This document shows positions 8,829 through 19,413 of a stretch of DNA of 40,129 nucleotides, in pieces (the stretch's first letter is position 1; each line of letters begins with the position of its first letter). The stretch is from Triparma columacea (taxonomy: Eukaryota > Sar > Bolidophyceae > Parmales > Triparmaceae): assembly GCA_030267965.1 (NCBI GenBank), contig BRYA01000630.1, forward strand, positions 39,946 through 80,074, in the 5' to 3' direction. The notes beneath the pieces were generated by a model. It worked only from the letters and a program-made list of their open reading frames with translations, ran no database searches and had not been told where the DNA came from. A program made the position numbers and the translations under genes.

Positions 8829-11819
8829 TTACAAGTCCATTATCTCCGCCCCCTCCTCCTCTTTCTTCATCTCTATATCCCCCCAGGCCCCGTCCCTTAG
8901 CTTGCTGTACTTTGCCTCCGTCCTCTTCCTCCCCCAAACGAACCCCACCGCGCATCCCACGACCATCACCAAAGCCGCCACCACCACCCCCGCAATGCTC
9001 GCCCCCCCGCCCCCGCCCCCGCCCCCACCCTCCCCAACCTCGACGCCCTCACCCTTGGTCCCGCTCCCGTAAGCTTTAGCATGCTCCCCCCGGGGGTTGA
9101 ACCTTGCCAAGAAAGCGTCCTGGTTTCCCATCCTCTTATCCCCCCAACCTCCCCTCGTTACTCCACCCACGACGGCCCCGCCGACTGAGTCCACGACGAC
9201 TCCACCAGAGAGAAGAGAGCCGGACGTGAACCCAATCATGTCGTCTTCGACTGTACCGAACCTGGTTTCCAACGAGTTTGTAGGGAGAAAAGTTGTTAGT
9301 TTTCAACCTTTCGATTCCCGCTCCCCCTTCCCCCTCTTCCCCTCTTCCCCTCTTCCCCTCTTCCCCTCCTGCTCACCTAACGTCCCATCTAACTGTCCCT
9401 GCGTTGCTCTCCACCTGCATCAGCCTAGCATCCCACCCCCCTAACCCCCCCTCCCCCCCCGTCACTCTCCCCAGCACGTAAACGCTTTCCCCCCCCCCCG
9501 CCCCCCCCGCGCACGAGGTCCCGTAGCCTTCTCCCTCCCCCTGCACCGTCCACACCGGCTGCATGGTTTCCCCGTGGTACATGCGGGAGAACATGGAGTT
9601 CCCGCCCTCGCTTGACCCGACCGAGAGACTCCCGGTGGTGGAACCTACAACGACCGGGTCTCCAGAGTCAGAAACGCAGACGTCTGATGCTACGTCGTTG
9701 GATCCCGAGCCCCCCGAGATCCGTGCGCTGGCCATGACGCCGCCGTCGAGGGCTCTGATCTTGGTTAGGAAGCCGTCGAAGTCGTTCGAAGTGTTATCGC
9801 CCCCCCCGTGGTCCCCCCCCAGGTCGGGGGAGCTGCCGGAGGTCTTGCCCACTACGTAGATCACCTCTTCCCCGTCCCTCGTCTTCGCCACGCTAACGCC
9901 CGTGGGGGTGACGTCCCTCCAGGGCCGACCGTCCCCCTCCCCTGCGTCTGAGTCCTGGTGGGAGTGCGCCAGGGCCTCCTCGGTCGTGAACTCCCTCATC
10001 CACGAGCAGCCCTTATCAGCTTCGCAGCCCCCTTCCTCGAGGGAGGCGCCGATCGACTCGTCCTTAACCATCTGGCCGTCCAGACGGTACAGTCTCATGA
10101 CCATATCCCCCCCGTAAGCGCTCGCGTCCCCCAGGTACCTGTGGTCGCTCTCCGAGTAAGCGACGAGGACGACGCAGTCGCCCCCCTCTGTGAAGTCCAG
10201 CCCCACGGCAAAGGTCTGACCGGGACCGGACATCGTGGTGCCGCTGATTTTCTTGCCGAGGGAATCATAACGGGCGAGGAACACATCCTGAAACGAGGTT
10301 GAAGGTGAAGAAGTGGAGAATATACCACCGATGGTCTCACCAAGCACCCAGATTGACGAGTCCGTAGGGTCAATGGCTACGGCAAGGAACCTGTTGTGTG
10401 TGGGAGGGGGGGAGGCGAGTCAGACAAGTGCCCGTCCCCCTCCTTCCTCCCTCCAGGCGTTCCTTCCTCCCTCCAGGCGTTCCTTCCTCCCTCCAAGCAT
10501 TCCTCCCTCTCCCCCCCCCCCTCCCCCCATCCCCACCCCTTTGCAAACCCCCCTCCCAACCTCTCTCACCTCTCGTACTTCTCTGACCCCTCTTGTACCT
10601 TCCAGCTGACTTCCCCGGTCATCCCATCTACCGCTGCGATCCAACCGTCCTGCTCCCCGACCGACCTTCCTTCGTTCTTCTTCTCGTCCACTCCCCCCAT
10701 GGTGTCCCCGATAATAATGACGTGCCCTGTGACCTTGTCCCTGGCCAAGCCCCTGACCAGGTCATCCTGACTGCTCCCGATCTGCGCGTTCCAAGGCTCG
10801 GCGTCAGCGAGGACCTTTATTGCGACCTTGGCGTCCTCGAGGTCGCAGTGCTTGAATAGGGTGTCGATGAAGTAAAGGTCGACGTCAGATGTAACGTCCT
10901 CCACCTTGTAGATGTGGTCGCCTGTGGTGGGCGCGGGGAGTCCAAGGGCGAACGGGGGTTAGTGCTGCGATTCGCACTCGTCGTCACCATCGATGGCTTT
11001 TTCATCCTCGCCGTCATCGTTCTGGTCATCCTCATGGTCATCCCAACCACTAACCAACCAATCCCCCCCTCCCATTCACTCCCGTTCTCACCTATCCCGT
11101 AGAGACCCACCACAGCATCCTCGGAGGGTAGGAGGGCCTTCCTGTCGGGTTCCCCACCGCAGTTCTCGTACCCAATCTTGGACGTGAAGACGATGTTCTG
11201 GTTTGTCTGGATGGTGCCGAAGTTCAGAACGGTGCAAGGACCAACGTGGAAGGTAGGGTATTCGTGGCCATGCCACCAGAATGGTGTCGCGTAGCCTAGG
11301 GAAGGGGGGAGCGGGGTACGTGCAGGATTTGGATGAGTTTGTGTTGGGAGGAACATCACTTTGTATTGACAATAAGGTCCCAAAATCTACACAAGAACCC
11401 GCAACAATAGGGAAAATTGCCACATTTAGAAGCCCCGGTCTCATACTTGCCAACCACCAACACCATCGAAGTCCCTCCTCTACCCTGTAGATACACTGCC
11501 AATGTCTGCAACCCCGCACCCTTCCATCAACTTCATCTTCCCAAAAATTCCGTCTCACCTTTCTCGGGCGCGATCAATTGGAGAGAGTATGAATCACACG
11601 AGGCATTCGCCTGGGTATTTACAACGGAGGACAGTGAGTTAGGGTTTTAGTAAGGACTTTAGTTAGTAAATCAACCCTGTGTGTCGGTCCCACTCTACTC
11701 GCAAGTGAAAAAACTTTCTACTCCGTATTCTACTTGCTGAAACCCTTCCTACCAATTTCCCACTTCCGGGTACGTACCTTCGCCAAGAATAATGAGAAAG
11801 TCAACAATAAAGACTTCAT
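8829..11819 (-). CDS. Type I surface protein with SBBP-like beta-propeller repeats
   Basis: Model: complement(join(8829..9261,9377..10390,10570..10921,11092..11295,11360..11386,11559..11610,11778..11819)), about 707 residues, phases consistent. Exon 1 encodes MKSLLLTFSLFLAK, which joins ANASC to make a clean signal peptide. The third exon is the weak point: a 27-base exon or a 120-base version (11360..11479) both keep frame. The body has repeats such as DVFLARYDSLGKKI, DGFLTKIRAL and DAFLARFNPRG, each followed by Gly-rich, G(S/T)T-ending strands (GGSGSNDVASDVCV...VVGSTTG), close to the SBBP beta-propeller repeat. Near the C-terminus is a Gly-rich stalk and a TM helix (ASIAGVVVAALVMVVGCAVG) followed by RKR and a ~30-residue acidic tail. 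It is probably an extracellular receptor or structural protein. Function is not known. Confidence 0.75.
9325..9370. repeat. Intronic (TTCCCCTC)n microsatellite
   Basis: About five copies of an 8-bp CTTCCCCT unit lie inside an intron of the SBBP-like gene. Confidence 0.85.
10441..10500. repeat. Intronic 20-bp tandem repeat, three copies
   Basis: The unit TCCTTCCTCCCTCCAGGCGT occurs at 10441-10460 and 10461-10480, with a third copy at 10481-10500 differing near its end. It lies in the intron 10391..10569 of the SBBP-like gene. Confidence 0.9.
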
Positions 11820-11935
11820 ACAACCTTTTTGCCAAGTCACTCCACCCACGCTTCAGGCTCGTGTCAAGCCCTGACTTCCACGCTCCACGCTCCCTTGCAC
11901 ACTTTAGTTTGTGCACTGATACCCAATATTTACAG

Positions 11936-12315
11936 GTGAGATTTTCAATCTAGTTATTCTTATTTTACCATTGCGTGTCCCGTTCTTGGGTCTAGATCGG
12001 ACACTTTGTGCGCGTGGACTAATTTTCTACCCCTTGTTGTCGATGACATTCTTTTTTTGCTTCATGATGCCATCTGTCACGTGCCTTGTATTTGTTTTAG
12101 AGCATTGAATTGTGATGATAAACGTATCATTCGTCCTTCAGCGCAATATTTCCAAAATATCGTCTTATTTTGAATCGTTTGGCAGGTGATAAGCGTTTAT
12201 TTACGCCTTGGTCTTTCTTTTCAACGGTGGTCCCTGCACACGCCATGGCAAGCCTAGCATGATCCTTCTCAGTGACTGACCAATCTCTCTTCCCCTTTTG
12301 TCTTTGCCCTCGCAG
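11936..12315 (+). promoter_or_regulatory. Probable 5'-UTR intron of the FEA1-like gene
   Basis: A strong donor (TTACAG|GTGAGA) at 11936 and a pyrimidine-rich acceptor (CTCGCAG) ending at 12315 directly abut the ATG at 12316. A 380-bp leader intron with the first untranslated exon between about 11820 and 11935 explains this. It would leave only about 115 bp between this exon and the start of the opposite-strand gene at 11819, so the two share a divergent promoter. Inferred from motifs only. Confidence 0.55.
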
Positions 12316-15011
12316 ATGAAGTTTATCGCCGCTGCTTCCCTCTTTACATTGGTTCCGTTCGCAACTGCGGCAAACCCCACATTTGCAACTGACTATGTCG
12401 CAAACTCTGATGTAACTCAGCATGGAAACATCGACCTTGATGTGGCAAAGATTATCGAACATCTCGGGAACAGTGATGCTGCGTCTGCTAAGGCAGTTTA
12501 CGAGGACGGATTGAACTCTTCTAAGGGCGGAGATCCGGAGGTATTCCGTAACCTTCAAGGTTTCTCCACTGGCATCGGTGCCAAAGCTATCAAGGACGGC
12601 TACAAGGAGATGGCGTACTCGCTCGCCATGGCCGCAGGCAATGTCGACGCATTTGCTGACACTATGACCCTGGCAGAGCTTGCTGCTACCACTCCCAGCG
12701 CGCTTGCCGTTGCCACCGCCATCAACGTCGGAAATACCCGCATGTATACCATGCACGAGTTCTATGACGCCATTGCCGACGCGAAGAAGGGCGCCGTCAC
12801 CGACAACGACGGTGGTGCCAAGGCTTGGGACGAGGGTGTCGCCTTCTACTGCGGAGGTCAACAGGTGAAGGGAGCGGCGAACATCAACAGGTGAGAAATT
12901 TTGTATAATTGGAGGGTTTCTTGGTGCTTAGTTGCATGGGTTACATGAATTAGATTGTTGACCCCATTTTTTTTCCCCTTCCGCCTCCGCGCTTTGCTGC
13001 ACCCCTCGCAGCATTTATGGAATGATTGAGACCTTGGCTCCCAAGTTTGGTGAGACTACTGAAGCTGAAATCGCCGACATCAACGCTCTGCTCATGGACA
13101 AAATGAAGTCTGGACGTGACAAAATACAGGCGTACACTTCTACGGATGGTACGGTTGACAAGGCTATCACGGATGACCAGGAGATCGAGCTTCTGAGGTG
13201 AGAATGGGCGAGAGCGAGAGGAGGAAGGAAGAGGAGCGAAGCGATGATGCTCGACACACACGTCATCATTTACAGCTTGAAGTTAACGCCCTACCGCCTT
13301 CGCTTCGCTCATTGTAGGCTTGCCGAGGAGATTAACGGACTTTTTACCGCCTTCAACATTAGGATGCTCATCGCCACCCACAAGAGCGCTGACTTCACTT
13401 CAAGCGCGGCCGAGAAGACCTCCGTTACCAACATCCTCGCCACAGCTATCCACTCTGAGCTCAACGCTTGCGATAAGGATGCTGCTGCCGACTTTAAGGC
13501 CGGTACCATTTCTGCCTCCACCCCCCAGGACGTCTCTGACAACTGGGCTACAACCATGTTGGCTCTGCAGGAGAACTACCATTGCATGATGAACGTCAAA
13601 GTTAACGACAAGTATCACCAGAGCTGCAGCCTCGTTGGTGCCTACGACGACGGCTCCGCTACTCAGGCTGCCTGCGATGATGCTGACATTTACCCCTACG
13701 AGAGTACCACGAAGACCGTCATGGGAGCGGAGGCTACTGTAAGCAAGACTATGGTTGGCTACGAGCCTGGCTCCAACGTTGCCAAGCACGCTCTCCTCGA
13801 CAAAGATTTGAGGCGCATGGGTGTCCTTGCAGGTAACGAGGACTTCCTTAATGCCTACTTTGTCTACGCCAACGGTTGGAACTCCTGGAAGACAAACGAC
13901 GACGGCACCTTCAAGTCCTTCAGGAACTACAAAGCGTTCGCCAGCGAAAGCAAGCTGAAGTTGTTTCAGGAGGGCCTGGACCTCAACGCGTACTTCGGCA
14001 CTTACAGTGGACACGATAACCTCATCACGGCTGCTCTCCAGGGCACTACTCCCTTCGACGCCGACACTGATGCCACGGCGAGGAAGGAGATTGCCATAAA
14101 GACCACTCAGGTGAGGCGGAGCGAGGAACATTCAGCGGTTACATACTTGATGAGACGAATCTACACACGCCTTCACTAGGCCCTTCTCTCATCGACTCGA
14201 CTTTATGCAACTAACTCTTTCCTTGATTACACTTCGCCTGTCGCAGTTTGGCCTCAACCTTTACTACGTAATCAGGGAGTTTTACGACGCCAAGGCTGAC
14301 TGCGTTGCCAACTCGCTCACTGACAACTACGACGCTGTCCACGCCTGGGACGAGGGCGTCGCCTTCTGGGCGGGCTCCCTCGAGGGTATTGATGGGGCCG
14401 ACAGTGGAGAGGTCCTATACATGCTCGCGGAGAAACGCTCCGGCCAGTACGCGTACACGCCAGCTACACACGGTAAGTCTGCATCCTCCGTCAACGCAGA
14501 CCTTGTTGAGCAATTCATTGCCGGCGAGGCTCACCTAGTCGCTGGAGACTGTGACAAGATTGACCCCATCATCGAGAAGGTGATTTCTCTCATGATTGTT
14601 CCCGTCATTCAAGGCGCTCAGCGTTATGCCTGGAAGGTCGGCTCCGGCACCTCAAACACCGCAAAGAGCAGGGCCGAAGGTTGGGCCTTCGCCTCCAGCA
14701 TCCTCCCCATGGTCGAGGCTTGCGATCCTGAGAGTGCCGATATTATCGAGAAGAACATGGACTACAATGCCCAAATTCCAATGGCCGATGGCACAGATGC
14801 AGTTTTCGAGGCCTGGCAGAAGACCTTCCAGTGCCTTGGAATCACCTGCAAAGACGTTGGAGAATTCGTTGAGTCCAAGGAAAGCCCTGTCGACGCCCCC
14901 GCCTGCAAGGACGACTTCTCCGATTTGGATGGTTCCGCCTCCAGGTCGGGAGCTCGTGTCGGTGCCGCCTTGGCTACCATCGTCGGAGGAGTTGCTGCCA
15001 CGGTTCTGTAA
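12316..15011 (+). CDS. FEA1-like low-iron-inducible extracellular iron-assimilation protein, two domains
   Basis: Model: join(12316..12890,13012..13197,13318..14110,14247..15011), 772 residues, all introns GTGAG...AG with matching phases. It starts with a signal peptide (MKFIAAASLFTLVPFATAA). Two copies of the FEA1 fold follow. Copy 1 (residues ~20-250) has HEFYDA at ~147 and KAWDEGVAFYCGG at ~168. Copy 2 (~310-740) has REFYDA at ~527 and HAWDEGVAFWAGSLEG at ~550, then YMLAEKR. The C-terminus is a short hydrophobic run (GAALATIVGGVAATVL) ending at the stop, fitting a GPI-anchor signal or a membrane tail. In Chlamydomonas the family (H43/FEA1) is secreted under iron deficiency and promotes iron uptake; the same job is likely here. 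The duplication matches the family's conserved core and both copies keep the AWDEGVAF motif. Confidence 0.85.
13198..13317 (+). other. Intron of the FEA1-like gene with nested inverted repeats
   Basis: GAGCGAAGCG at 13234-13243 is perfectly inverted as CGCTTCGCTC at 13301-13310. Inside it ATGATG (13244-13249) pairs with CATCAT (13264-13269). The arm belongs to the intron motif family described in the findings. Confidence 0.7.
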
Positions 15012-15797
15012 CTTTGTATTGACGTTGAGGGTGGGTCCCAGGGGGGTGGGGAGGGTTAGAAAAGGGTGGGATCTAGGATAAATTGCTTACGTGCTGCTTA
15101 TAAATCACGAGTTTTCTCTTCTATATCCCTTGTTACCCCTGAAACGGTCGTTTGAGTACCATGAAATGGTCATGAAAAAAATGACTGATCAATGACAAAA
15201 AATTTTCTTATCTTTTTGAAATAAGTCAAACAGTTATTTGGAACCGTAGTTATTTTGATCAATGATTGATTAACAAATCATTTATTAAAACCACTATACA
15301 TACAAATCCAAAATCTTGGAAAACTTATCAATATTCGAAATGCTCAAGACATTCATTATATTTGCAGTTACAATATCTTTGATCATAACTTAATTTCTCA
15401 TATAAGTTTTAATAATTATAAACTAATCTGAAAAATATTTTTTCCATTTTTTTAGGCGAGTAAATTTTCAGAGTTATCAATACAATTTCTTTAAATTATA
15501 TTGATCAATGTGATTCTGTAGCTAATTTTAGCTTATATGAATTTATTGGATTTTCTCTCGAATAATTTTCAGACAATAAAGAGCACCAAATTTCAGTCCA
15601 ACGGTTAAAAAAGGACTTTATTCAGCCAGAAGGACACACCGAATCGGCGGAATGGACGAAATTGTTTGTTTTCAAACAGTTCCCACAACAGTCCCACAAA
15701 CAGTAGGATTCCTAATACCTAGTTCAGTCCCACTTCACCCCCAGTCCAGATCCACAAATAGTTCCCACAAACAACCCCACCCCTCGAGTTTCACGGC
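15012..15797. other. AT-rich intergenic region
   Basis: 786 bp between two + strand genes. From about 15110 to 15640 it is strongly AT-rich, with repeated TTGATCAATG/ATCAATGATTGATT-type words, unlike the GC-rich surroundings. From about 15650 a short CAGT/CCCACAAACAGT-rich stretch leads to the next ATG. No ORF or RNA gene is apparent. Confidence 0.5.
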
Positions 15798-17651
15798 ATG
15801 ACACGCTCCCGTAAAGTCGCACCTGACTCCGTCGTGACAAATGTAACTGCCATTGCGGGCACCAGTACTGTACTGTTAGCTTGGACTATGGCATCTTCCT
15901 CTGCAGCTTCTGGCCTGAGGGGATTTGAGATCGAGCGAACGGACGAGGAGGGCAGGCGCTCGTGGCTAGGTGGGTTTAGGCGCAGATCGTTGCTCCGAAC
16001 GTTCGAGTGGATGGATTACACTGTGGGGGAGGGGAGGAAATACGAGTACAGAGTGTTTGCAAGGTTTGCAGATGGTGATGACAGCGACGTTTCTTTTGCG
16101 GACAAGGACTCCCGCTCCTCCACTGCTGTGACCATCACCACGGAGAGCAACTTCGACCCGTCAGGATCTCCCCATCGGCACCAGATGTTCGCGAACCGTG
16201 GCGTTGCGGGCTCCCAGGCATTTCAGCGTAGATTCCCTCGAGAGCCTGGTGAGCCTCTTTCCGCAGATGCGTGCAGGTGGCTGTCGAACGGCCTCGCGGA
16301 GTCTTTTTTGGACATCGTAAACGCAGCCAAGGTCGGGGACAGACTCAGAGGTGTATTTTATGAGCTCACGTTCAAGCCGGCGCTTGAGGCGCTTGAGAGA
16401 GCGCGAGCGAGGGGAGTGGACGTGCTTCTGGTGGTTGATTGTACGTCAAAAGCCAAGAAAGCTAGGATCGAGGATTGGCCGGATGGAGCGGAGAGGGTAG
16501 ACCTACAGGTTTGGCCAGAGAGGGAGAACGATGCGAGAGCAATGGGAGCTTCTTGCGTCTCTCAAAGAGGAGAAAAGAAGACCTTGTCTCAAGGAAGAGA
16601 AAAGAAGACTTGGTCTCAAAGAGGAGAAAAGAAGACGTGGTTCGTGGGGAGGGAGCTGATCGAGGAAAAGAGAAGGGCACTGCTAAGGATGTTTGGACCG
16701 ACAGGGGAGACCCTCGCCATGGATAAGGCGATGGACGAGTGCGGCGGAGACCTCAGAGACTGCGTTATTCGCCGTACTACATGCAGCGGCATCCCACACA
16801 ACAAGTTTCTTGTCGTCAATAATACGACGGTTTGGACTGGAAGCACCAATCTTACTGCGAGCGGAATGTACGGCCAGGCGAATGTGGCGCACGTCGTGAA
16901 CGACGAGGCTGTGGCTGAGAAGTATCTGGAATATCACGCGCAGCTTGTGAAAGGAGCAAAGACAGCAGAGCTCGTCAAGTGGAATTCAGATAAGGATATC
17001 CCGGAAGTACTGGCGGCCGGAGCGGAGGCTGGAGAGACGACTCGCGTCTACTTCTCTCCGCGCGGTAAAAAGAGTCCGATGCTGCAGCGCTGGGCCGAAA
17101 TGTTCGGAGCGGCTCAGTCCTCGGCGTGCCTCACGGCAGCATTCACAGTCAACGATCTGCTTGTGGCGGAGTGCGTGAAAGATACTAGTGCTAGGAGGTA
17201 TATTTTGAAGGAGAAGTGGGCTAAAAAGGACAGAGAAATCGAGGCCAACGTTAAGAATCGCGTGGTGCGCGGTGCTGTTTTGGCGGATGGGGCGGCAGAC
17301 GGTTTTGCAGGAGAGGCTCTTACTGGACTAAACGAGCACGTCAAGTTCATTCATTGGAAAACTATGCTCATCGACCCGATGTCCGAGAGCCCAACAGTGA
17401 TCACCGGCTCGGCGAATTTTAGCAAGGCGAGCGTAGAGATCAACGACGAGAACATGCTGGTGATCGCGGGGGATCGACGGGTTGCTGACATGTATTTCGT
17501 GGAATTTTTTCGTCTCTTCACCCATTTCTCGTATAGGGACAGAGTGGTGAGGGGGGGGAAGAAGAAGCGAGACCGCTGGATTACTGACGCACTTACAGAG
17601 GGAACCAGAGAGTGGTGCGATCGTCATATTGTGTTAAGCGCTTGGATTTAA
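15798..17651 (+). CDS. Phospholipase D superfamily protein with fibronectin-III-like N-terminus
   Basis: Intronless, 617 residues, ATG at 15798. Residues ~15-115 resemble a fibronectin type III domain (VTNVTAIAGTSTVLLAW, then KYEYRVFARFADGDDS). The rest holds two HKD half-sites. Site 1 is IPHNKFLVVNNTTVWTGSTN (His334, Lys336, with GSTN). Site 2 is FIHWKTMLIDP (His519, Lys521) followed by ITGSANFS. The conserved Asp of HxKxxxxD is not in its usual place in either site (N in the first), so activity could be altered, though many bacterial PLD-like nucleases and transferases vary there. Between residues ~254 and 281 lies a Lys/Arg-rich insert made of three 27-bp repeats. There is no signal peptide. 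The absence of introns in an intron-rich neighbourhood suggests bacterial origin. The substrate (DNA or lipid) is unknown. Confidence 0.8.
   Translation: MTRSRKVAPDSVVTNVTAIAGTSTVLLAWTMASSSAASGLRGFEIERTDEEGRRSWLGGFRRRSLLRTFEWMDYTVGEGRKYEYRVFARFADGDDSDVSFADKDSRSSTAVTITTESNFDPSGSPHRHQMFANRGVAGSQAFQRRFPREPGEPLSADACRWLSNGLAESFLDIVNAAKVGDRLRGVFYELTFKPALEALERARARGVDVLLVVDCTSKAKKARIEDWPDGAERVDLQVWPERENDARAMGASCVSQRGEKKTLSQGREKKTWSQRGEKKTWFVGRELIEEKRRALLRMFGPTGETLAMDKAMDECGGDLRDCVIRRTTCSGIPHNKFLVVNNTTVWTGSTNLTASGMYGQANVAHVVNDEAVAEKYLEYHAQLVKGAKTAELVKWNSDKDIPEVLAAGAEAGETTRVYFSPRGKKSPMLQRWAEMFGAAQSSACLTAAFTVNDLLVAECVKDTSARRYILKEKWAKKDREIEANVKNRVVRGAVLADGAADGFAGEALTGLNEHVKFIHWKTMLIDPMSESPTVITGSANFSKASVEINDENMLVIAGDRRVADMYFVEFFRLFTHFSYRDRVVRGGKKKRDRWITDALTEGTREWCDRHIVLSAWI
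16560..16640 (+). repeat. 27-bp in-frame triplication in the PLD-like gene
   Basis: Three 27-bp units (16560-16586, 16587-16613, 16614-16640) each encode SQRGEKKTW or a close variant, inserting a basic loop between the two HKD half-sites. Confidence 0.9.
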
Positions 17652-17778
17652 CGCTGTTCTCGACTAGTACCCGGCAGCTTACTTCCTTCCAATCGCAATA
17701 AAGCACGATTTATTTGCACACAAAAGTACTTCCTTCGTTAAGCAATCTCCTTCTCTTCTCCCCTCCTTCCTCCTCTTC

Positions 17779-18792
17779 TTACTTTTCTTCCTCAGCAATT
17801 TCCTTCTTCTCCTCCTCCTCAGCCTTCTTCTTTCGCTCCGCTTCCTCTTCGGCATTCTTTATTCTCTCCTCCTCTTTCTTGGTCTTGTAAACGTACAGGC
17901 CGGTCCTCTGTTCCCAGCTGAGACCTTCCTCATTCATTGCTGTTACCACACCGTCTGTGAGTTCCGTAACCTCTTCTATGGCCTCCTTCGTTTGCTTGAT
18001 TCTCATCCTCTCCTCGTAGCTGAGTCTGGGCCTGAAGTTCAGGGTGTCCTTCCTCCCCATTGTGTTGGTCATGGCGGCCGGGTTGAACCCCATGCTCGTG
18101 TCCCTTTCCATTGCCTGTCTCTTGGCCTCCCCCGGTGGGGCGACGTCGTGGGCGGCCCCACCAGTCCCGAGCCTGCCCCCCACCCTGCTAAAGCTCGAAT
18201 TGAACTCCTTGTAGAACCCCGGACTGTACTCCACAGCGCTGTAGAGCTTGTCGCCAGGGTTGGCGACGGGGATCCCATTCCTCTTCTGCCTTATGCCTCC
18301 GTCGCACTTCATTTTCACGCCAAACTGCACGTCTAGGGTGACCTCGGTGCTGATGAAGTCCCTCGCCAGTCGGCCGTCATCCCTCTTGACAAGAACCTTC
18401 CTGTTGAGGGCTTTCTCAATTGAGTGCTCAGGAACGTCAAACCCGCTCCTTGCCGCTTCATTTAGCATGTGTCTCTGCTCTGCCCGGGGTGGGACGTGCG
18501 GTACAGGTATGGGAATGCTCCTAAGGCCGGTAGGCTTCGCATAACCACTGTGATTGGGATGCAGGGTACGCCTGCCAGGGTGCCACGATTCTACTTGAGA
18601 TGACTTTGGCCCGTAATGTTTCTTCCCCCCGTCACCCCAAAAGAGCGTTTTGGCGTCTATCTGCCTTGGTCCATAGTCTGCGAACCCTCCAGGCCTGTCC
18701 AAACTCTCCTCACTCCGAATCGGTTGGGGGACTCTTAATTTTTGTTGCATCTGTGGGCGGGAAGCCCCTACCTCAGTGTTATTATACGGCAT
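17779..18792 (-). CDS. Unrecognised basic protein with coiled-coil tail
   Basis: 337 residues in one exon, ATG at 18792. The N-terminal half is rich in Pro, Gly, His and Arg with short conserved-looking patches (for example FWGDGGKKHYGPKSSQVESW and SGFDVPEHSIEKALNRKVLV). The middle contains the predicted strand-rich segment DFISTEVTLDVQFGVKMK. The last ~70 residues are a highly charged coiled coil (EEERIKNAEEEAERKKKAEE). There is no signal peptide or TM. The mix of tyrosine/Pro-rich loops and a charged tail is seen in many flagellar or axonemal proteins, but I cannot assign it. Its 3' end faces the PLD-like gene, 128 bp away. Confidence 0.75.
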   Translation of the reverse strand: MPYNNTEVGASRPQMQQKLRVPQPIRSEESLDRPGGFADYGPRQIDAKTLFWGDGGKKHYGPKSSQVESWHPGRRTLHPNHSGYAKPTGLRSIPIPVPHVPPRAEQRHMLNEAARSGFDVPEHSIEKALNRKVLVKRDDGRLARDFISTEVTLDVQFGVKMKCDGGIRQKRNGIPVANPGDKLYSAVEYSPGFYKEFNSSFSRVGGRLGTGGAAHDVAPPGEAKRQAMERDTSMGFNPAAMTNTMGRKDTLNFRPRLSYEERMRIKQTKEAIEEVTELTDGVVTAMNEEGLSWEQRTGLYVYKTKKEEERIKNAEEEAERKKKAEEEEKKEIAEEEK

Positions 18793-19034
18793 CAGAGGGG
18801 ACGATAGGAAGGCCTGACGACAGAAATTTTGGGTTTCAACGAAAGGCTAGTAGTTCAAGGAGGATTTTAACAATCCGCTGTATTTATTTTCTTCTTGAAA
18901 CTTTTTTTTCCTCTTCCCTTGATTTGACTCAACCCTTCGCACCCCTTCCTTCCCCCCTGCCTCGGCTCCTGGCCGTATCACGCTTTACCTACGCAAATTC
19001 CACCTCCCACCCTCTTTCCTTTCTCTCAAGCCTC

Positions 19035-19366
19035 ATGTTCTCCTCCACCCCCAACAACACTCCAAACTCAGCTTACTTGTACTCCAAGGCGCCCACTGAT
19101 GACATTGAGATGGGCTCGAGTGCAACATGTAGCGAACCCCGAGCATCGGAACATTTTAATGGACGGCTTCGCCAGCTTAATGAAAAGCTCGAGTCCATCA
19201 AGAAGGTGAGGAAGGCACAAGTAAAAGCTATCGCGAGGAGAAGCGAAGTGACGATGCCCCACCTCTAAGCCCCCCCCCCCTTCTCTCCTCCCTTCCTCAA
19301 CAGCAAGATAAAAATTTACATGAGACTCCTCCTCCTCCTCCTCAATCGTCTCATAAAGATCGGTGA
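19035..19366 (+). CDS. Small two-exon protein (77 residues), unrecognised
   Basis: Model: join(19035..19205,19304..19366). Exon 1 opens with ATG and reads MFSSTPNNTPNSAYLYSKAP and on to NEKLESIKK. The donor AAG|GTGAGG and acceptor TCAACAG|CAAG keep frame, and exon 2 adds QDKNLHETPPPPPQSSHKDR before a TGA. The protein is polar, with a short predicted helix (HFNGRLRQLNEKLESIKK) and a Pro-rich tail. The intron carries the AGAAGCGAAGTGACGATG form of the shared intron motif, which supports it being a real intron. It could also be the 5' part of something larger, but the in-frame stop 48 bp before the end of the neighbouring gene fits a compact gene. Confidence 0.5.
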
Positions 19367-19413
19367 TTTTTTTTCATACAAACAACTATGTTCAATTCAT
19401 TTCCCCCCTTGTC

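Noticed and set aside
8753..9079. Pro-rich + strand frame after the cyclophilin gene
   Set aside because: Complement of the Gly-rich stalk and TM exon of the SBBP-like gene, which has signal peptide and TM support.
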